From Carex sylvatica (lineage: Eukaryota; Streptophyta; Magnoliopsida; Poales; Cyperaceae), in the NCBI GenBank assembly GCA_964058845.1, contig CAXKVR010000231.1, forward strand, positions 88,228 through 152,227: a stretch of DNA of 64,000 bases. Reading direction: 5' to 3'. This document shows, one piece after another, positions 23,751 through 36,900 of the stretch. The first letter of the stretch is position 1; each line of letters opens with the position of its first letter. The translations under genes and the position numbers were made by a program. The notes below the pieces were generated by a model. The model saw nothing but the letters and a program-made list of their open reading frames with translations, did not search any database and was not told where the DNA came from.

Positions 23751-26700
23751 ATGCCATCGGTTTATCTGACGAATCAAAAAGGGCTCCAGACCTCGACAGA
23801 GCTCCTTCTGGCACGGAGTCGTAGCTTTTTGTTTGGCAACACCTGGTTCTTCATCTCCCCAAAGTCTTCTTTGAGCGTTACTAGGGTTTTCCACACCGGG
23901 GATCGACGCTCGCCATTGCCGTTCGTCGGGGCATTAACACGAACACCTCTTGCGCGTAGCTCGGAACCTGAGGAAAGGATTACTTCAAGTGTTCTTCAAA
24001 AGGGTTTCATGTCGGCCTGTAATTATTTCCTTGGCCAGCCTCAGCTCCATTCCGTAAAATTACAAGGTTCTGTCAAAATTGCCACTGCTTTGGTGGTCTC
24101 AGCAAGGTCCCATGTGTGTTATGGATACAAAGGGTTGGATTATTGTAAGAGTGGGAATTTGAGAAACCGGGAGCCGTGGAATAATAAAATGGTATTTAAA
24201 TCGTTGTGGACTGATGTTTCTGGGAAAAGTTTTAATTCAATCCCTTCAAAGGCAGGTACGTAGAAAACTATTACTATCTTTTGAAGCATATTAGGATAAA
24301 AATTTAATAGATTATATGTATACTGCTTTATTATTGCAATTTTTATTTTTAACGCAAACAAACTCTGTGCATGTTTCTTTTTTAAGGTTAGTGGCTTTAT
24401 ATGTCTAATGATTTCATTGATAAAAACATATTTACAACGAGTCAAATGACCCTCGTTCCTAGATCTACTCCATTAATCGCATCAATTCCTCTAAATTACC
24501 CTAATTTTCTATTCCTACTTATCTGCACTATGTGCATGTTACTATGTATTGCTAAATTTGACCTGTAACCGATCATTTTACAGTGCCATCAAGATTGAAC
24601 CTCTCTCGGATCTTTATGAAATAAAGCATGAAAGTAATCAACCCAAATTTGTCTAAGACCAAAGAAAATCATTTTTTATTTGCATGAAATATTGACCAGC
24701 TGTCTAAGTTTGTCTGTGGCTATCACACTGATAAATCTCAATTACATTTTTAATCGAGTGCCAATTACTACATCTTGCATCGAGTTTCCTTATTCTACTT
24801 CTTCAATGTCAGGGATTCAAGATTTTAAATCACCTTGTTCGGCAGCATCTTATTCTACCGGGGCTGCACCCGAAGTGTCTTTTGATGGAGCTCCTCGGGA
24901 CGAACAGTCCCCAATTTCTAGCACTACTGTTGATGCGTATGCATCTCATGTTTTTTTTTTCCTGCTATTTTCTCTTATTTTTATGTAGACTAATCAGAGG
25001 CGGAGAAATGATTTTAATCTATGGGGTCAATATGCACACAAGGACTTTAATCGGGGGTGGGTGGGGGGGGGGGTCAAATTTAGCATACATATAGCAATTT
25101 TATCTATAATATTATAATCTATAGTACAAGTTTAAAGGGATTTTAGGTTAAATGGGGGTCAATTGACCCCCATTTAGCAAATGTGAACTAATAATTAATT
25201 CAATTCATTACAGGCCTGGTAATTTATACCTTAAGGCTTGGATGTCTAATTTATTAGTCTTATATATGGACAAGAAACTTAGTTTTTTATACCTCTATTC
25301 CTTTTTGATGAATTACCTTTTATCATGCAAACAGTAAACCCGCTGAGGCAAGGGCACTAAAGCTTCTTTCTGGATCTTGCTACCTACCGCATCCAGACAA
25401 GGAGTCAACTGGTGGAGAGGATGCACATTTCATCTGTGTTGACCAACGGACAATTGGTGTGGCCGATGGCGTCGGCGGCTGGGCTGATCTGGGTGTCAAT
25501 GCGGGCCTGTACGCCAGAGAGCTTATGTCAAATTCAGTATCTGCAATCAAAGATGAGCCCAAGGGCTTAGTTGATCCTTCTAGAGTCTTGGAGAAGGCTT
25601 ACACAAGCACCAAGGCCCGGGGCTCCTCAACTGCGTGCATTATTGCTCTCACAGATCAGGTTTCAATTTAAATGATATTATATATAGAGTGATGCTATGG
25701 TACTATGCACATTGCACTTTGCTCCGTACTATGGATGCATGTCTCCATTTTCCGAGTCCAAGCAGTCAATCTTAACCGCTCAACATGATCTGATCCATTT
25801 GAAAATGTGCTTGGAGGCCTAATTTTACATTTTGTAGAATTTTTTTACTATCCTTTTAGATAGATAGAAAATCACTACTTTCGGATGGTCCAAAATCTTT
25901 TTATCAAGTGATTATGTACCTATCTAAAAAATTAGTAAACAAATTATAAAAATAAATTTGACCTCCAAGTACATTTTCATACGAAGATCAAGGTGAATGG
26001 TTCGGATTGACTATTTGAACTTTGAAAATGAAGATATGGATCCATAGTACGGACCAAAGTGCGCTATGCATAGTACCGTTGCCTCACTCCACACACACAT
26101 GTATTGAGTGTGTTTGTTGTTAGCTAGCACCTACATCCTTCGGGCTTTCTTCTGTTTCTCTCTCTCTCTCTCTCTGATTTTTTTTGCATTATATGGTCCA
26201 TTTGTCTCAAGTTTTGATCCCCTTTTTAATAAAATAGAGTCAAAAGGAAAAAGTAAATAATGTAGGCATTTCCTTGCACAACATTAAATTTAACAGCAAG
26301 GCATGAAAATTCATTTATTTAATTGACATTTTTTTCCTAATTTTGTAGGGAATTCATGCTATTAACCTAGGGGATAGCGGTTTCGTTGTAGTTAGGGAAG
26401 GCTGCACAGTATTTAAGTCACCTGTACAACAGCATGATTTTAATTTCACTTTTCAGCTGGAGAGTGGCAATGGCAGTGATCTTCCTAGTTCTGCCCAGGT
26501 GTGATTTTACCTTCTCATACTTCACATTTGGTGTCTCTCTTTATACAAGATCTTTACTGACTGGACATGAGTGAGTCTATGGTACTCTATGCATATCACG
26601 GGTTGGTCTGTAGTACAGATCAATATTTTTGTTTTCAAAATCCTAACGGTCGACCCAAACCATTCAACATGATCCTAATATGAATATGTACTTGCAGATC

Positions 26701-27699
26701 AAATTTTATATATATTTTTTTAACTTTTTTACTATTTTTTAAGGTAGGTAGAAAATCACTTGATCTGAAAATTCTGGACCATCCAAAAACAGTGATTTTC
26801 TACCTATCTTAAAAAAATTCTAAAAAATATATAATTCAGGCTGCAAGTACATATTCATACGAAAAATATGTTGAACGGTTCGGATCGACCGTTAGGATTT
26901 TGATAACGAAAATTAACGAAAATATTTATCCATATTACGGACCAAATCGTGCTATGCATAGTACCATAGACTCACTCAATGGACATTATCAGCATTATTA
27001 AAGAATTGAAATAAAAAAAAAGGACCAGAAAAAAAAAGGGGTTGATATCATATATACACACCCTTCTACTCTTTTTCTAATTTCAGATTTACCTGTCAAC
27101 TCTTCAATACATCTTATATATCCATGAACTCTTAAAGTATTTTCATATTTACCCATCAACTCTTCAATATATCTTTGTAAATCCTTCAATCTTTAAATCC
27201 TAGCTTAAGCTGAAGAGAGCTGATTTCTAATTCGTTCTTTCGGTACCCTTGTCCAATGATTGGCATCACTTCTGCCAACATGTCAACAATTGCAGGGTGG
27301 TACTTGTAAGCTTGAGACATGTACATGTCAGATATTATCAGCACGGACAGTAAAATATTTGCTGTGACCTATTTAATGCCCCCTGACATGGTCTTTTGAC
27401 CCCTGTAGGTATTCAATATCTCTGTGGAATCAGGCGATGTCATAATTGCTGGCACAGATGGTCTATTTGACAACCTCTATTACAGCGAAGTAACCGCCGT
27501 CGTTGTGCATGCGGTAAGAGCTGGGCTCGGGCCCCAGGTCACAGCACAAAAGATTGCAGCACTTGCTCGTCAAAGAGCCCTGGATAAGAACCGGCAAACC
27601 CCTTTCTCCACTGCAGCACAAGATGCAGGATACCGGTACTATGGCGGAAAGCTTGATGACATCACTGTTGTGGTCTCTTACATCACCTCCTCAGACTAG
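23751..27699 (+). CDS. Protein phosphatase 2C, PTC7/PP2C55-like
   Basis: Five exons with matching phases: 23751-24255, 24813-24936, 25335-25659, 26349-26498 and 27409-27699, giving 464 aa, close to plant PP2C55-type proteins. Residues 1-210 are a serine/arginine-rich leader that could target an organelle (inference). The catalytic domain follows: STGGEDAHF with metal-binding E238/D239, GVADGVGGW with D254-G255, [16 protein letters not shown] (326-329), AGTDGLFDN with D385-G386, and [12 protein letters not shown] with D451-D452. All the acidic metal ligands expected of a Mg/Mn-dependent Ser/Thr phosphatase appear present. Introns 3 and 4 each contain a hairpin MITE. Intron 2 has a run of about 11 G near 25070. 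The substrate cannot be told from sequence. Confidence 0.92.
25687..26089. mobile_element. Hairpin MITE H3 in PP2C intron 3
   Basis: Inverted ends GAGTGATGCTATGGTACTAT and the complement on the right (GAGTGAGGCAACGGTACTAT). The core includes GTGCTTGGAGGCCTAATTTT. The flanks are a TA-rich and a CA-rich microsatellite, so no target duplication can be read. It starts only about 27 bp after the exon 3 donor. Confidence 0.75.
26569..26977. mobile_element. Hairpin MITE H4 in PP2C intron 4
   Basis: Inverted ends GAGTGAGTCTATGGTACT. Flanks ACTGGACAT (26560-26568) and AATGGACAT (26978-26986) match at 8 of 9. The core holds GGTCGACCCAAACCATTCAA and the matching inverse GAACGGTTCGGATCGACC. Confidence 0.85.
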
Positions 27700-28110
27700 G
27701 TTGTTAAATTTGTCAGTTTCATCTGTAGTGGTTTTCTGGGGTGTTTTGTGTAGCGACTCACGGAGTCTAATGCAATTACAGGTGCTTGTTACACATTTAG
27801 CTACGGAAGTTGCTCGACAGTCTAAGTATGCTGTGACGGTGCTATGAATCACCAGGGAAGATATTTTTTTATAAATTCTGGTCTCTCTTGGTTTGGAGTT
27901 GTGTATAGGAGGCTTAGGTGTTTGGATAATTTGCCGCTAGTTAAAAAAAAGCTTGTGAAAGGTGAAAAACTGTTTTTTTATTACACGAAAGGATGTTTAT
28001 TTTGTTAGGATTTATAGGCCTTTTTACTATTGATTAGATTACTTCGTAGTTTTTTTATATATATAATATCACCATGTCAATGAAGAACAACAAGAGCATG
28101 ATCCATAGTA
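27700..28110. other. PP2C 3' flank
   Basis: T-rich 3' untranslated region and spacer. No independent gene. Confidence 0.4.
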
Positions 28111-28258
28111 GTTGCTCTTGTTGGCATCTTTGTTTATCTTTGATAGTTTTAGTTGTATTTTATTTTCTTTTGTGTGATATCATAGTTGCTCTTGTTGGCA
28201 TCTTTGTTTATCTTTAATAGTTTTAGTTGTATTTTATTTTCTTTTGTGTGATATCATC
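28111..28258. repeat. 74-bp tandem duplication
   Basis: The unit starting GTTGCTCTTGTTGGCATCTT is present twice (28111 and 28185) with only a few differences. Confidence 0.8.
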
Positions 28259-28729
28259 GCTGCTTGATCCTTTGGTTGTATGTTAGAACCATCAAATAAT
28301 TTCTGTACAACTGTCGAAGAGCCCAAAACAATTTGCTCAATATTTGGGAGAACAAGTAATAAAACGAATAACTCAATAATGTAATCATCAAGTTGCAAAA
28401 TTTCGTAACCCTTTTCCTAAATTCTAGTAAAATGTAGGTATTGCCTGCGCTACATCCCTTATCAATCTTATTTCCACTTTTCATGACAAGTCCCCTTCAA
28501 GTATGGTGCAAATGTATGTGCAGACATAATAATTTTTGTAGGTAATGAACCTGAGCTGTTTCTCTTGATGAGTAGTCAATTGGTTTAGCTTAATTAGCAA
28601 CTGTTTTGCTTTGAATTTGGTACCATGTGGGTACAAAAGAAGAATTTAATGTGTAAAGTTTGGTTCCTATTTTGAACGGAAGAAGTTGACATTGCCACAC
28701 TTTCCCAAAAAAAGGGTTGTTCTAGGGAT

Positions 28730-29105
28730 AGAGATCACGAGTAGCCAAAATTTATTTAGTTACAATCTTAATATTTCAAAATTCTGATCTTACCATCACT
28801 TTTTGAAATATTCAGAATATAACACCCACACAGACTGACGCTGCAGAGGACCAAGAGGTCATGCGCACCTCAGAGCTGCGTATCACCTAGGTCATGGTGT
28901 ACATGACCCTTTTATAAATGGAGTTGATTCATGTTCTCACGCGCATGTCTCACCAATTTAGTTATGCGCAGCTTCGGTCTGTGGAGGTTGGAGCTGCGTG
29001 GGGGTAGGATGTGAATTTTCTAGGAATTGATGGTAAGGTCGGAATCTTTTAAATATTAAGACGGTAACTAGAAATATTTCGGAACTGGAGTAGGTAATAG
29101 CTGAG
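28730..29105. mobile_element. Degenerate foldback element
   Basis: The left arm (TTACAATCTTAATATTTC and CTGATCTTACCATCA, about 28761-28800) pairs with the right arm (TGATGGTAAGGTCGGAATC and AATATTAAGACGGTAACTAG, about 29028-29072). The centre is GC-richer, with AGAGCTGCGTATCACC. The ends are approximate. Confidence 0.5.
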
Positions 29106-29597
29106 CATCTAACAATAAACGACGTCACTGACGTCAAATTTTATTCGACAAGCTTTATTGATGTAATCATGCAACTAAAAAGAGCTATAATTTTGATCGA
29201 AATGAAAGGGTAGTCTCTTTTAGCAAGGACATGACTTGCTCGATTCTGATGCTCTTTTATAGACGCCGTGCGTATTACCTTATACCAATATTTTCTATAC
29301 TAATCTCATACAGATTATAATCCTTTTTTTTATAGAATAATTATATTCATCCCCCTTCTATCTCTGCACCTACAGTAGTCTCTCAATAGTCCCCGCGTCA
29401 ACCTATATCAAATGAAGTAGTGAGGACCTCTCATCTCCGCATCAACCTTCCAATCGTCTCTACATTAACCATTATCTAACAAAAATAGTTAACTACATAG
29501 GTATTACTCTAGTGCATAGGTGTAAATACTTGTAATATTTGATATTATTACTTTCAAATGTTAACCAGTGTCATATGTATAAAATACTTGCACGACG

Positions 29598-30165
29598 AGA
29601 TATAAATACTTGTGTGACAACGAGCCCGAAAGTACATCATTATGGATCTCATTTGAAATAAAAATTACGTAGAAGACGTTTGTGATTTTAGATTTGCAAA
29701 CTTCATAATAAATTGTCAGAAATGTAAACGAGATAGAATGAAAAAAAATACACATCTAAAAACGTGTATGGCCCCCTATGTAGTTTGAGATCTGGAGAGA
29801 GAATTATTTATGTAAAATTTGTTCACCTTATAGGTATAAATAATTTCATTCTTAGATATAAATACTTATGTGCATAGGTATTAATACTTGTGAGACAACA
29901 AGTTCGAAAGTACGTCATCATGGATCCATTTGAAAGAGAATTGCGTAGAAGACGTTTGTGGTTTTAGATTCACAAAATTCCACATAGATCGTCAGAAATG
30001 TGGACGAGATTGAACAAAGAAAAAGAAACTCACATCTAAAAATGTGTATGACCTCCCCATATAGTTAGAGATTTTATTGGAGAGAATTATTTATGTAAAA
30101 ATTATTCACTTTATAGGTATAAGTATTTTCATTCTTAGGTATAAATATTTCCGTGCATAGATATT
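29598..30165. repeat. 278-bp imperfect tandem duplication
   Basis: Two copies in direct orientation, for example GACAACGAGCCCGAAAGTAC at 29616 and GACAACAAGTTCGAAAGTAC at 29894, each followed by GTAGAAGACGTTTGTG and TAGGTATAA. Divergence suggests an old event. No open frame is shared. Confidence 0.7.
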
Positions 30166-30489
30166 AATACTTTAGAAGAAAAAAAAAAAATCTGTGCTGG
30201 AGTTTTTGTGGTCCCCCATGATAATTATGGAAGTTAAGTGGGGGGGTGTAATGCGAGGATAGAGATGCAGGGACAATTATCAGGATCCTTTTTTATAATG
30301 GTCATAAATCGAATTATTCAACTATTTAATTTTAAAAAAAATAATTATCCGGATTATGAATCTGCCAATGTCCATATAAAATTTATTGCCTTTGCCACTA
30401 AACTAAAAATTAATTATTTTGAAAATTCAATTATTTTCAAACAATTACGTCTTATCTAGAGATCAAACAATTACCTCTCATATAGGGTC

Positions 30490-31050
30490 AAACACTTACA
30501 CCCCGGAAAGAAAAAACAATTCCCGCCTTAGTAAGGACCATCATATGCCAAAAGCAAACCATAAACTTAAATCTGAAATGCAGAACATAGTACCTGATTA
30601 TGTGGAATCCAATTGCGAAGAGTCATCTCCTTATGCGTGAGACAAATCTTCAATAGCAAGAGGCGCCTTTTCTTGTCGGTTCGTCGTATGGTTGTGGATT
30701 AAGCCTTTTAAGAGAGTAAGATGTGGTCCTTGAGAAATCCTCTTCAAATATTCTAACATATTTCTCTTCTCAGTTCTTTGATAATGAAAAAAAGGAGAAG
30801 GCACTCAGATTCTCTCTAAAATAACTACTGCTCATAATTCTGAGCTGTTCGTTATCTTGTGCCTTAGGGATCCATCCTTATATAGGAATGCACTTCTAGA
30901 ACAAGAGTGTAGCCACACCAAATTTAGTGCGGTCACACAAACCAAGTCGGTTGTACTACAAAATTGCCTTGTTTCAACCCACATTCCCAAGTCCAGAATT
31001 AACCTGCACTAGTTTGTGCTACCTTGTCTAACCGCACAAACAGTCGCACA
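30490..31050 (-). mobile_element. Possible LTR remnant on the minus strand
   Basis: Read on the minus strand there is a promoter-like CCTATATAAGGATGGATCC near 30890-30870 and then a leader-like sequence with CGCATAAGGAGATGACTC and TTGGATTCCACATAATCAGG, a style common in copia-type LTRs. TG/CA ends and a target duplication were not found. Confidence 0.3.
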
Positions 31051-33985
31051 AAATTACTTGTAAGGCTTAATATCAAACTCTGAAATTTTGCCTAGCTGCA
31101 CAGGCTCTCTATATTCAGTCCAACTAGATGTACATCTCTGCACATTTACTCTGGTTTTCTGCGGCTTTTATAGGGTTGCACCTATGACCGCACAAACCCT
31201 CTAAATAGATAATTATTTGAATTGAAAATCTCAGAATCAGTTCATTAATAATTTGATTTTTACCAAAATTATTTTACATATTTATAAATAACACTCTATT
31301 AAATATATAAATTGTCTAATATCTTAATTCTATGTTAAATTATTTTAACTATAATAATTTATAATTATATTACATATATGCTCAACGTTGAATTATGTTC
31401 TAGCACAAACTGAACCCAAAGGGATGTTACAAAGCATGATTTATTTTTTAATACGACTCGTGTGGGAAGTAGCTGGACCTTGGATTTGGGTGAATTATGG
31501 GCCTTTCTCAACCCATGTTCAGAAACTGATGACTTTTTGCATTCCTCAGCGGCCGATGATAAAGAGAAAATTAAATTAGAGCTTTACTAATTCCAGTATC
31601 TATCTCTTGACAGATAAGTTCTATACAAAGTGAATCTGTGGGCGTCATTGAGAGAGAAAACTTATAATGATCTATGCATAGAACTATAACCTATAGTTTC
31701 CATGTAAAAGTTACCAAATGCTGTTAATTGTGCAACACTTAATTACTAATCTATAATTAGAACCCCAGAGTTTTCCTATTTCTAGGGTTGAACTTGCATT
31801 TACTTGGGTAACATTTTCCGTCAAATTTCGCGAATAAGGTTTAACGGCTTGAACTTGCCTTATTCCACACAAAAGAAATACAATATATCGTCTCCATAAT
31901 TTCAACTAAGAGAAATCCACTAATTTTTGTTCACAGATTGTCCACAATTTTATCCAATCTCAGTTTCAACTGTCATTAAATTCCTACGGTTCCACCTGCT
32001 AACGATCTCGTCTCCTCTCCTATTTAAGCATCTCATCTCGCGACTCCGTATCTTCTTTTTTTTTAATTTCATTTTCGAATCTTTTATTTCCGATCAGATC
32101 TGCTCTGCAATTTTCGCAATTTCCGTGATTTCCTTCCTCTTTCGTCTTGAGGGAACATTCAAGAGTAGTATGGGAGAAGCGAGAATCTTCATGAGATTTC
32201 CTTTCTCTTTCTCGACGAAACCTTCAGGGGTGGATTTCGATCGGATAGAAGTTGTCAGGATTGAACAACATGCTGAAATTTAAATCTAGTGAGTTATTTC
32301 TTTATTTCTGTTGAATTTGTTGTTTGATTTGGTACAGTAACGGATCTAGTATTGTTTTGAACTTTTATTTGAATTTGTTTTTTGATTTGATGCAGTAAGG
32401 GATCTCGTAATCATCTTGTCAAAATTTGGAGAAAAAAGATGATAGAGAGGCGATATAAAGTATTAATCTTGTCGTTTTACAGTATTCACCGTTAAATTTA
32501 CAGTATTCATCTTGTAATTTTACGATATTCATCTTGTAATTTTACGGTATACATCTTGTGAACAGTTACTAATATTTAACAACGTGGTTGTGAATATTTG
32601 ATATATTAATGTTTTATAGTTTGCATCTCGTTAATTTTACTGTTTGCATCTGTTGTCTTCATTGTATGCAGTAACAGATCTAGCATTTTAACAACGATTT
32701 TATCTGAATATTATTCGTATGTTGTTATTTCGTTTGATTGTGTATTTATCATTTTTTACATTACATATATATCTGAATTACAAGATATATGTAACATTTT
32801 ACAGGATATGACACATTAAATTTGTACTGGTGGTTTCAATGTTTCTGGATGTTTGAAAATTTTAATTATATTTTTTGTAAGATGTGTTATATAAGTTACA
32901 GCATTGAGTTAGTAATTTTACAGGATTGATGCAAATTAAATGAAAGTTTTCCTGGATGTTTGAAAATGATAATTACGTTTTTATATTATTTGTTACATAA
33001 GTTACAACATTGAGTTAGTAATTTTACAGGATTGACGCAGATCTAATGACAGTGTTCCTAGATGATTGAAAATGATAATTACGTTTTTATAATATTTGTT
33101 ATATAAGTTGCAGCATTGATTTAGCAATTTTACAAGATTGGCGCAAGTTAATTTTACAGCATTGATTTTGCAGTATTTAATTTACAGTGAGATCCTAAAG
33201 AAAAAAATTATGAAATTAAAAAAAAATTAAAAATTTATAATTTTGCGAAAAAAAATTATTTTCGAGATTTATTTAAAAAAAAATGTCAGTTGTAGATGTT
33301 TTTTAGGTTTGGAATGTATTAAAAGTTTTTGTAAAATTGTCATTAATCACAAATAACTGCCATTAACAGCAAATAACTGTCATTAACCGTTAGTAAGAAA
33401 AGTACAGTTAGTTGTCCAGTAATTCCGCACAAAATACAATTAATTTGCCAAATTGACAAAGTTACAAACTATTAATGAAAGTTTCTGAATGTTTAAAAAA
33501 AAATTATTACGTTTTTTATAAGATTTTTTTTACAAGTTACAGTATTAAATTATTAAATTTACAAGATTATCACATGTCAAATAATTATTTTTCTGTGAAT
33601 AAATACCTGTAAATAATTAGACACTTCCTAAAACTAATTAGAAAGATGACCAAAACAATAAAAACGAAGCAATGTGAAGCTAGGATTAAAACCGCATTAA
33701 AACATTTCTTTAACATAAGATATATTATCAAATAATCAAATTATCAGAAAACACTAGTTAAAATACAATGTCCTGAGCTTTCTAACGTGAAATTAGCTTA
33801 CCACATCAATCTGTTAAAACAACCTCAAAAAGAAGCTACATCACCTAAATAGTAGCGGTCAACTGTATATATAGCTGAAGCTTCTAAACAAACCCTCACT
33901 AAAAAAAGGGATGTGTTTTTGCTTTGCTTCAGAACGTGTCAGAGATGCGTAATATGATTCATCTTAAATTAGAATCAAAGCTCTT
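31051..33985. other. Intergenic DNA; leader-like segment and AT-rich repeats
   Basis: 31990-32300 looks like a promoter plus leader, and holds a 37-codon frame from ATG 32171 beginning MGEARIFMRFPFSFSTKPSG and ending at 32283. It may be a first exon of a lost gene or chance. 32470-33170 is a degenerate repeat region: TTCATCTTGTAATTTTACG units, then about three copies of a unit of roughly 115 bp with GATAATTACGTTTTTAT and TTTTACAGGATTGA. No intact gene is seen. Confidence 0.3.
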
Positions 33986-36900
33986 CTAATTGGAGTTAGC
34001 GTGGCCGCCGTTTTCTTCAGTTGACTTGACTACATTCATTGAGCACGGTTTTAAGCAGAGTGTAGTCATAATTTCTGGCCCATGCTGCTTAATCATCTCT
34101 TCCTATTACCAAAAAAAAAAAAAACCAGAAAAAAGTTAGAAAAAGAAACACAAGAAATGTTTCTTTAGCATGGAAGAAATAATAACTTGCATTTTTCATA
34201 TTACCGACTAACAGCCAATTTTTTTCTGATTCTTTTCAAGAATAAGCAAAACCACTAGAGCTAATAAATTTGTAATTATAATTTTCTACATTAACCGATA
34301 CACTCGTGTTAATGACAAGTTCATGTAATTGCATTTGAAATTCAGTTTGCTTGATTGTAATTTAATATTTACAGAGAAAAATGCTTAGAGATATTTGCCA
34401 ATCATCAACGGATTACAGATTACAAAAATAATACTGGAAATGTTTTAGAACAAACTACCGGTCTAGAACCTTTGATGAGATATTTGCTCAAGATTCTTTT
34501 CCGTAAATTAACCAAATTTCCAGAACTTTTATTGTATTTCATTGCAAAAACACGGAAATATTGGGGTATTGTTTGCATGACCATAAAATCTAAGTGGGAA
34601 CTAACCATTAGCTGATTGTTCTCAGTTTCCACATTTTGCAAAGCTTCCTTGAGTTCAAGAATTTTCACTTTCAATTCACTGTTCTCACTACTCAGCTCTT
34701 TCACCGTCTTCCCCAGCTCTTCGCACTCTTGCTATTAACCAAACAAAAAGACTCGTAAATCATCAAAGTCACTAAGGTTCGAATTATATTTTTATAAAAC
34801 AAAAAAAGCTTTTGCTTTGTGCTCCATGAACAAACAAAGAAAAAGGTAAAAGTTAAGCTCAAAATCTTTTTCAGACAGAAAGAGGAATAAACAACAGATG
34901 CCAACTTTCGCCTCTCGGTTAGTCAGTGAGAAAATGAGGAAGCAATTTTAAGCAATTAAAAACAAAGAAAAAACCTGTTTCCGTAGCCTTGACCTCCTTG
35001 CAGATTCCCTATTTGATTGCTTTCTTCTCTCCCTCTTCAATTCCCTCTCATCCTGCTACAAGTAATACACTATATCAGTGAGGTTAATAGTTGTACATGT
35101 TATTGTGCAGGTATTGCCAGAGGTACCAACACGTCACAACTCACAACAGAATTGTAGGAACGAGATCAGGAATATCTGATTAAATTCTTCCAAATGCTCA
35201 TATTAGAAAATTAAGAAGATTACATTATTTAATGACTAAATAGATGAATTCACATCCTCCCCGGTACTGTAATAGGGAATCTTTTACAATTACTGGATCT
35301 GGACCGTTCTTTTTAACTTGGCACGAATCTCAAAGCCCAGTAATACTGCCCCCGCCTTAGCCCGAATCCCAAAGCAGTTGGAGTTAATCTTAAACCGTAA
35401 AGTGAAGGGAATCTTTTACAGTAATGGAGAGGACACTTGTTCCTAAATAGATTGGCAAATGCTGAAAAAGTGACATGCCATATTAGTTTAAACTTCGCAT
35501 ATAAAAAAAAAAACTTCTAGTTAATTTTATGATTTAACTTTCATGAAGCAGGGCAGGGAGTCGGACAAAATAGGACTGAGATTTAAATAATCAAAATGAC
35601 TTAAAAGCGATAAAAACAAAAAAGAAATAAAGATACCGCTTGAAATGGAGCTACATCATTTGGTCTTGAGTTCAAGGCAAGAGCACTAGTATGACTAGTG
35701 TTCCAGATATCCATCCCCATGTGCAAACTTGTGGCTGCTGGGGCGACAGCTGTCCTGCCGGGTGCAGAGACTGGGAGCTTAGAAGCAGCTCTGCCCCTCA
35801 CATATTGTGATGAATCATTACTGTTGTTACACAAAGATAAAGCCTGAGATGATTCCCCTGGTTAAATTACAGATCAATCATAATGTTAGACACTATGTTG
35901 GATCTGAAAACTTAAGTTACTTTAAATTGGTGTCATGTAGAGATCACAGCTTAAGTAAAGCTAAGCCTCAATATCTGTTGCCTGTTTGTTCTATTATGAG
36001 GGGATAATAGGTTCAAAATTGCTTTCTAATGCGTCTGAGAAATGGGAAAAATATATATATATAAATATTATTGAATGTGATTGATAGACCACCTTCTGTG
36101 TAGGATTTGCCATATTTTCTCTTTTTGGCAGAGGAACCCTGGGGAAAAAAGTAAACAAACTTGAAGAATTAGTCCACACTGAGGGTTACAGTTTCAGTCT
36201 CTAGTATGGACCAAGCCATACAGAGCCACTCTAACTAGTAACTCCAGAGGACCTTGTTGGTGGTTCTCACAATTGAGTCTGTATCCTATGATATCTCAAA
36301 TTTTCAGTTTACATGCCAGTTCACATGCTAGTAACTAAAGACAGCCCAATTTTTTTTTGGTGCATATTCGGAATGAAGGGGGTAAGTATTATTGTGCTTC
36401 GAGATTTGTGCAGAAAGGATATGAATGGTCCTGATTTTGCACAGATCAACTGAAAGTTTGAGATATCTCAGGGGATGCGAATTCATCACAATTACCATTT
36501 TGTACCATTCTTTTCAAGTAACTGCTGGTTGTACACTAATTTGCCTCATTTAAGCAACAGACCATAAAACCAGAAATCTTCTAACTCCAAAGCATCAAAA
36601 AGTAAGGTCATACTATCAGTACATCTCAGTTTTAACACCAGCTTGACAACAATTTTAAATATGATTGAAATCAATAAACAAATATGTACCTTCACTTCTG
36701 CATCATCATCTCTTGTTTCTGACGAATCATCATCACTGCTGCTGAAAAAGAAGCAACAACCAGAAGAAATTGTAACAAATAAGTACCACATTTAAAAGAG
36801 AAAAGGATTGAAATCAACCAATGAAGGACAAGGGTACACCAAAACAAACCTTTGAGAAGCCATATTCCCAGAACCTGAGGTCCCTTTTCCTCCATCTCGT

